DNA of 24,157 bases from Trachelipus rathkii (Eukaryota > Arthropoda > Malacostraca > Isopoda > Trachelipodidae): NCBI GenBank assembly GCA_015478945.1, contig JABUQX010028394.1:1-24157 (forward strand). The letters are read 5' to 3'. Below are positions 21,329 through 24,157 of this stretch, in pieces. Within the stretch, counting starts at the first letter, position 1. Each line of letters begins with the position of its first letter. The translations under genes were made by a program, and so were the position numbers. The notes under the pieces were generated by a model, which saw nothing but the letters and a program-made list of their open reading frames with translations, was not told where the DNA came from and searched no databases.

Positions 21329-21418
21329 TCTATTTATGTATCCTAGATGCTACCATGTGACAAAATTTTTTTTGATCCGAGCTCCCGTTCCGTGTGGGGC
21401 CGTTAAGTAACTTTGTCC

Positions 21419-21450
<32 letters not shown>

Positions 21451-21455
21451 ATATA

Positions 21456-21489
<34 letters not shown>

Positions 21490-21580
21490 CAAAATATATA
21501 TATATTATATATATATATTATATATATATATATTAATATATATATATTAATATACTATAATATATATCAATATATTACAG
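21419..21580. repeat. (TA)n tract between inverted-repeat element and LINE 3' end
   Basis: About 150 bp of TA and ATTATA repeat with few interruptions (for example ttcaaaa near 21488). It borders the right end of the inverted-repeat element on one side and the 3' end of the minus-strand LINE on the other. Confidence 0.95.
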
Positions 21581-23290
21581 TTAACCATCACTCACGGGCC
21601 GAGCCTTTTCAAAGGAGGTGGGCAGTAATAAAACAGAAAAACACCACACTCAATCCCAGCTAAGGAAATTTCTTTCTCCATGTGGAGCGCGACGTGAGCT
21701 TTAAAGAGAGGAAGAATAAATATAGTTGGAAAAACAGAAGAGGCAAGGAGTTCCACAGAACAGAAGTATCTGGAAAGAAAGAGGCACCCCAATGAAGATG
21801 GCTCGAGTACTCAATCCTCAGGCAAATTATTCATGCGAGAGCAAGGCATCTTTTGTGGAGGGCGGCGCAATGGAGGTGGAATGCGAGCGGCCACCCCTGA
21901 GATCTACGATTGTAGTACTATAGAAAAGAAATGTGTGGGCCACCTGACGTATAAGAGGAAAGAGAGTCAAGAGAGTTAGAAAGTAGAGAAAAGTTTATAA
22001 ATAGGTCTTTTATCCTTGGACTTCATTCCTTCCAAATGATAATTTGAACCAGAGTCTCCTCCCAAATGTGAAGAACAGTCTCCATACAAGGGGAATAAGG
22101 GCCCTATTAACGGAGCAGCTTGTGCAAGAGGAAAAATTCCCTTGCAACCTAAGCAGAATTTCAACTTCCTTGAGACGCCCTAGGAACAATTGTGATATGA
22201 GGTTTCTAATACAGTTGCTTGTATATGTTAGAAAAAGGATATTTAATGTGCTCATAGGTGAGGATCAATAGAACCGTGGAAAGAAGAGGAAACTTGGGGA
22301 TATTATTGAGAAATAGATATGAAGAACTTCAGTTTTAAAGATTTGATTTTACAGGTTTGCGGTGACCAATGAAACCTTATCCAGATTGAAAAAGATAGAA
22401 TCGGAAAAGTCTGAAAGTTGAGACGGGAACTGTAGAAGTAAAAAGAGGAGCAGATTTGGAGTAGAAGAAAGGAATGACGAGTAATCAACATAGGAGTGAA
22501 TAGAGTTAGAAATACAGCTGTTGAGGTCAGTTTAATGAAAGTAGGAATAAAGTTGGAGATAGAACAAAACTTTGGAACACCACAAATTAACAGGAAAGGA
22601 GGAAGAAGATGCTCCATCAACGATTGCTGATATAGAGCGATCGGAGAGAAGACTAGACAAGAGTAAAGCAAAGTGAAGGGAAACCCAAAGGAAGGGAGCT
22701 TAGAAGCAGTGACGCCATGCCAAACACCGGTCAAAGCTTCTGGATTGTCAAGCGCCACCCCGACGTCAAGACTCCCCATGGTCCTAAGGGCAGAAGACCA
22801 TAAAAGTCAGTTAGATAGGAAAGTATTCCACCAGTTGACCTCAGCGACGAAGCATACTGATGATCTGAAAGAAGGGAATAGACTCCAGATGATAAAGGAA
22901 ATGAGAGTTAAGGAAAGTTTCAAAGATTTTTAGATAGAATACAGTTGAGAGCTATAGGGCGATAGTAGAAGGATCAGAGAGGCTACCTTTTTTCGGGATC
23001 GGTTGGACATGTGCGCGTTTCAGCACTGAGGAAAGTATTAAGTATTAAGACTAGAGACGTAGAAGTTTGAACGAGGACAGCGCGCCAGCCAGAAACCAAA
23101 CTCCTCAAAACACGGGGAGGAATGCAATCCAGCTAGCTTTCCTGGCGTTCATTAGATCTCAGGATCCCATGGCACACGATCGATGTGTAATCACAGTAAG
23201 AACATGGGACCCGAGAGAAAGCGAGTAGGAGTAGGAGGATCTGCCAGATTCGTCCAGGTAGAATTAGATGAATAAAAAGGAGGCGAAAAG
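21581..23290 (-). mobile_element. Decayed, 5'-truncated Jockey/CR1-like LINE (reverse transcriptase ORF2 remnant)
   Basis: Translating the minus strand and following it across frameshifts gives a nearly collinear LINE reverse transcriptase. In order: FxSNSTWTNLADPPTPT (from about 23275), NARKAS then DCIPPRVLR (about 23150-23103, the fingers motif KACGPDGIPPRVLR), QPIPKKG (23005-22985), SDPSTIAL (for SDPSNYRPIAL), FLNSHFLYHLES (about 22915-22880), EALTGVWHG with SKLPSFGF (for KAFDRVWH, 22740-22685), GVPKFCS (for GVPQGS, 22581-22561) and HSYVDYSS. The catalytic YADD is YVDY at 22492-22481. Downstream there is thumb and C-terminal similarity around 22200-22030, then LWNSLP- and FPTIF-like sequence near 21740-21690. 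Many stops and frameshifts make it non-functional. It is cut at TA repeat at its 5' end and passes into TA repeat at its 3' end. No endonuclease domain remains. Confidence 0.85.
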
Positions 23291-23446
23291 ATTATATATA
23301 ATTTATATATAATATATATAATATATTATATATATAAATATATAATATATATATATAATATATATAATATATATATATAATAGTATATATATATATATTA
23401 TATTATATAACATATATATATATATTATATATATATATATATATAA
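23291..23446. repeat. (TA)n tract between LINE and SINE
   Basis: About 155 bp of nearly pure TA/TATAA repeat lies exactly between the truncated 5' edge of the minus-strand LINE and the 3' edge of the minus-strand SINE. As the SINE body ends in gtttatatat on the minus strand, the tract could be the SINE tail, a pre-existing target, or both. Confidence 0.97.
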
Positions 23447-23724
23447 ACGTCCTCCAGGAAGGTCATACGACCTGTCAGTGGGATCCATCGAGAAAGGTCC
23501 TTGGTAGAGGGCCTAACGACTATTCCGCTGGCTGGCCAAGCCTATCGTGGATGCCGGGAAGCTTTCCCTTTAGTAGCATTAGGCCACTACCAATGTACTC
23601 ATTAACGTCTGAATGAGACGAAGCAGAGTTTATAGAGAATAGCTCACGTTCTCTCGCTCCATCCAGTCTCGAACCCGGGCCCTCTCGCTTGCCAAGCGAG
23701 TGCTCTACCATTGAGCTAGGACCC
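23447..23724 (-). mobile_element. tRNA-headed SINE, 278 bp, with (TA)n at both ends
   Basis: On the minus strand the element starts at about 23724 with a tRNA-like head. It has an A box TAGCTCAATGG, a perfect 5-bp anticodon stem CTCGC/GCGAG closing the loop TTGGCAA (anticodon-like GGC, alanine type), and a near-consensus B box GGTTCGAGACT. The acceptor stem and T stem no longer pair, so it is not a working tRNA gene. A body of about 200 bp follows and ends in ggacgtttatatatat, passing into TA repeat. Transcription would be by RNA polymerase III from the internal A and B boxes, and mobility would depend on a LINE enzyme supplied in trans. I see no shared 3' sequence with the neighbouring LINE. 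The well-kept boxes suggest that it is younger than the SINE at 18.8 kb. Confidence 0.72.
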
Positions 23725-23804
23725 ATATATATATATAATATATATATATATTATATATATTACTATTATATATATATATAATATATATATTATATAATAT
23801 ATAT

Positions 23805-23835
<31 letters not shown>

Positions 23836-23868
23836 ATTATATATATATATATATAATATATATATATA
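23725..23868. repeat. (TA)n tract between SINE head and + strand LINE fragment
   Basis: About 145 bp of TA/TATAA repeat with rare interruptions (tactatt near 23761). It separates two mobile-element pieces of opposite orientation. Confidence 0.97.
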
Positions 23869-24157
23869 AGTAGGAATTAAGGAATGTTTTCCGGAGAAAG
23901 ACGATTTCTCTGAGGAAGTCTACAAAATGTTTACATCTATTGAAAACAGAGGCCAATAATTTCTTCATAGTAGATGGACGGGAGACCAGGGGACACAATA
24001 AGAAATGTAGAAGAAAGCAGGCTATCTTGACATACGAAAGCATTCTTCAGCATACAGTTTGTTAATTTTTGGAAATGGTTGGCCACAGCAGGTTTGAGTG
24101 CAACTCATTAGCGCATTTAAGAAAAGGGTTAGATAGGTATATGATGATTTGGGTAAT
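23869..24157 (+). mobile_element. CR1-like LINE reverse-transcriptase C-terminus, broken, runs off window end
   Basis: On the + strand, across frame changes, the translation reads FTSIENRG, then NNFFIVDGRETRGHNKKCRR, then a change of frame to QFVNFWKWLATAGLSAT, and a further change to NSLAHLRKGLDRYMM. In order this matches the C-terminal end of CR1/Jockey-type reverse transcriptases, where an RGH-K segment is followed by VNxWNxLP and then by VNSFKxxLDRYM. The catalytic palm is not included. The piece starts abruptly at a TA tract and continues past the window end. Stops and at least two frameshifts make it a remnant. It lies opposite in orientation to the LINE at 21.6-23.3 kb and its sequence looks like a different family. 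Confidence 0.68.

Larger units (their letters stand above)
20761..21418. mobile_element. Non-autonomous inverted-repeat element (MITE/foldback-like), 658 bp
   Basis: The left end (20761-20815) and the reverse complement of the right end (21364-21418) match at roughly 50 of 56 positions. They share AAAGTTACTTAA, ACACGGAACGGGA and ATCAAAAAAAA. Weaker inverted similarity continues inward to about 20867 and 21310, where AGGGGTCGAAAATG on the left pairs with the complement of AGGGTCGAAATG on the right. The terminal inverted repeats are therefore about 55 bp strong and about 110 bp in all. TA repeat lies on both sides, so an exact target duplication cannot be read. No transposase is encoded. Inside are an A50 run, an A26 run on the same strand, and a GC-rich core (21028-21228). 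A non-autonomous DNA transposon is the best reading. The superfamily is not identifiable from the ends. Confidence 0.78.

Noticed and set aside
22303..22779. 158-codon open frame on the minus strand, the longest in the window
   Set aside because: It passes through several original reading frames of a decayed LINE reverse transcriptase (EALTGVWH and SKLPSFGF in one part, GVP in another) and is not a gene of its own.
23653..23724. Functional tRNA gene (alanine-like, anticodon GGC)
   Set aside because: The A box, anticodon stem and B box are present, but the acceptor and T stems do not pair and a SINE body follows directly.
1..24157. CRISPR array, prophage or bacterial operon
   Set aside because: No regularly spaced direct repeats, no closely packed open frames and no ribosome-binding sites. 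Repeat content is typical of an animal nuclear genome.

Overview
The window looks like non-coding, repeat-rich nuclear DNA from an animal, most likely an arthropod and possibly a decapod crustacean. That placement is an inference. It rests on long (TA)n tracts, a (CA)n block, tRNA-headed SINEs and decayed Jockey/CR1-type LINE reverse transcriptases, together with the lack of any prokaryotic gene organisation. The longest open frame is about 158 codons. I find no intact protein-coding gene, rRNA, functional tRNA or CRISPR array.

Layout: (1) 1-9.0 kb has mixed composition and no recognisable gene or repeat family. It holds a perfect 35-bp palindrome at 4221-4255, some weaker hairpins, a stretch of + strand pyrimidine excess (about 5.4-7.06 kb) and a G-rich tract near 8.5 kb. 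(2) About 9.0-17.35 kb is an extremely AT-rich block of irregular TAA/TTA/TA sequence, broken by short islands of ordinary composition at about 10.4-12.3 kb and 12.9-13.2 kb. (3) 17.35-19.8 kb returns to moderately AT-rich complex sequence. It carries a tRNA-headed SINE and a broken LINE reverse-transcriptase fragment, both on the minus strand. (4) 19.8-24.16 kb is a mosaic of mobile elements separated by (TA)n tracts: a compound (CA)n array, a 62-bp tandem duplication, a 658-bp element with long terminal inverted repeats and a GC-rich foldable core, a decayed minus-strand Jockey/CR1-like LINE (about 1.7 kb), a 278-bp tRNA-headed SINE, and a plus-strand CR1-like LINE C-terminus that runs off the window end.

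Nothing here works together as a pathway. All recognisable elements are inactive remnants: frameshifts and stops throughout, catalytic YADD changed to YVDY in one RT and YAED in another. The most interesting object is the 20761-21418 inverted-repeat element. Its right end is bordered by an A26 run and its left by an A50 run, and its core contains overlapping hairpins that cannot form at the same time. The abrupt composition changes and imperfect AT repeats also leave open a partly technical (assembly or base-calling) origin for some of the sequence.
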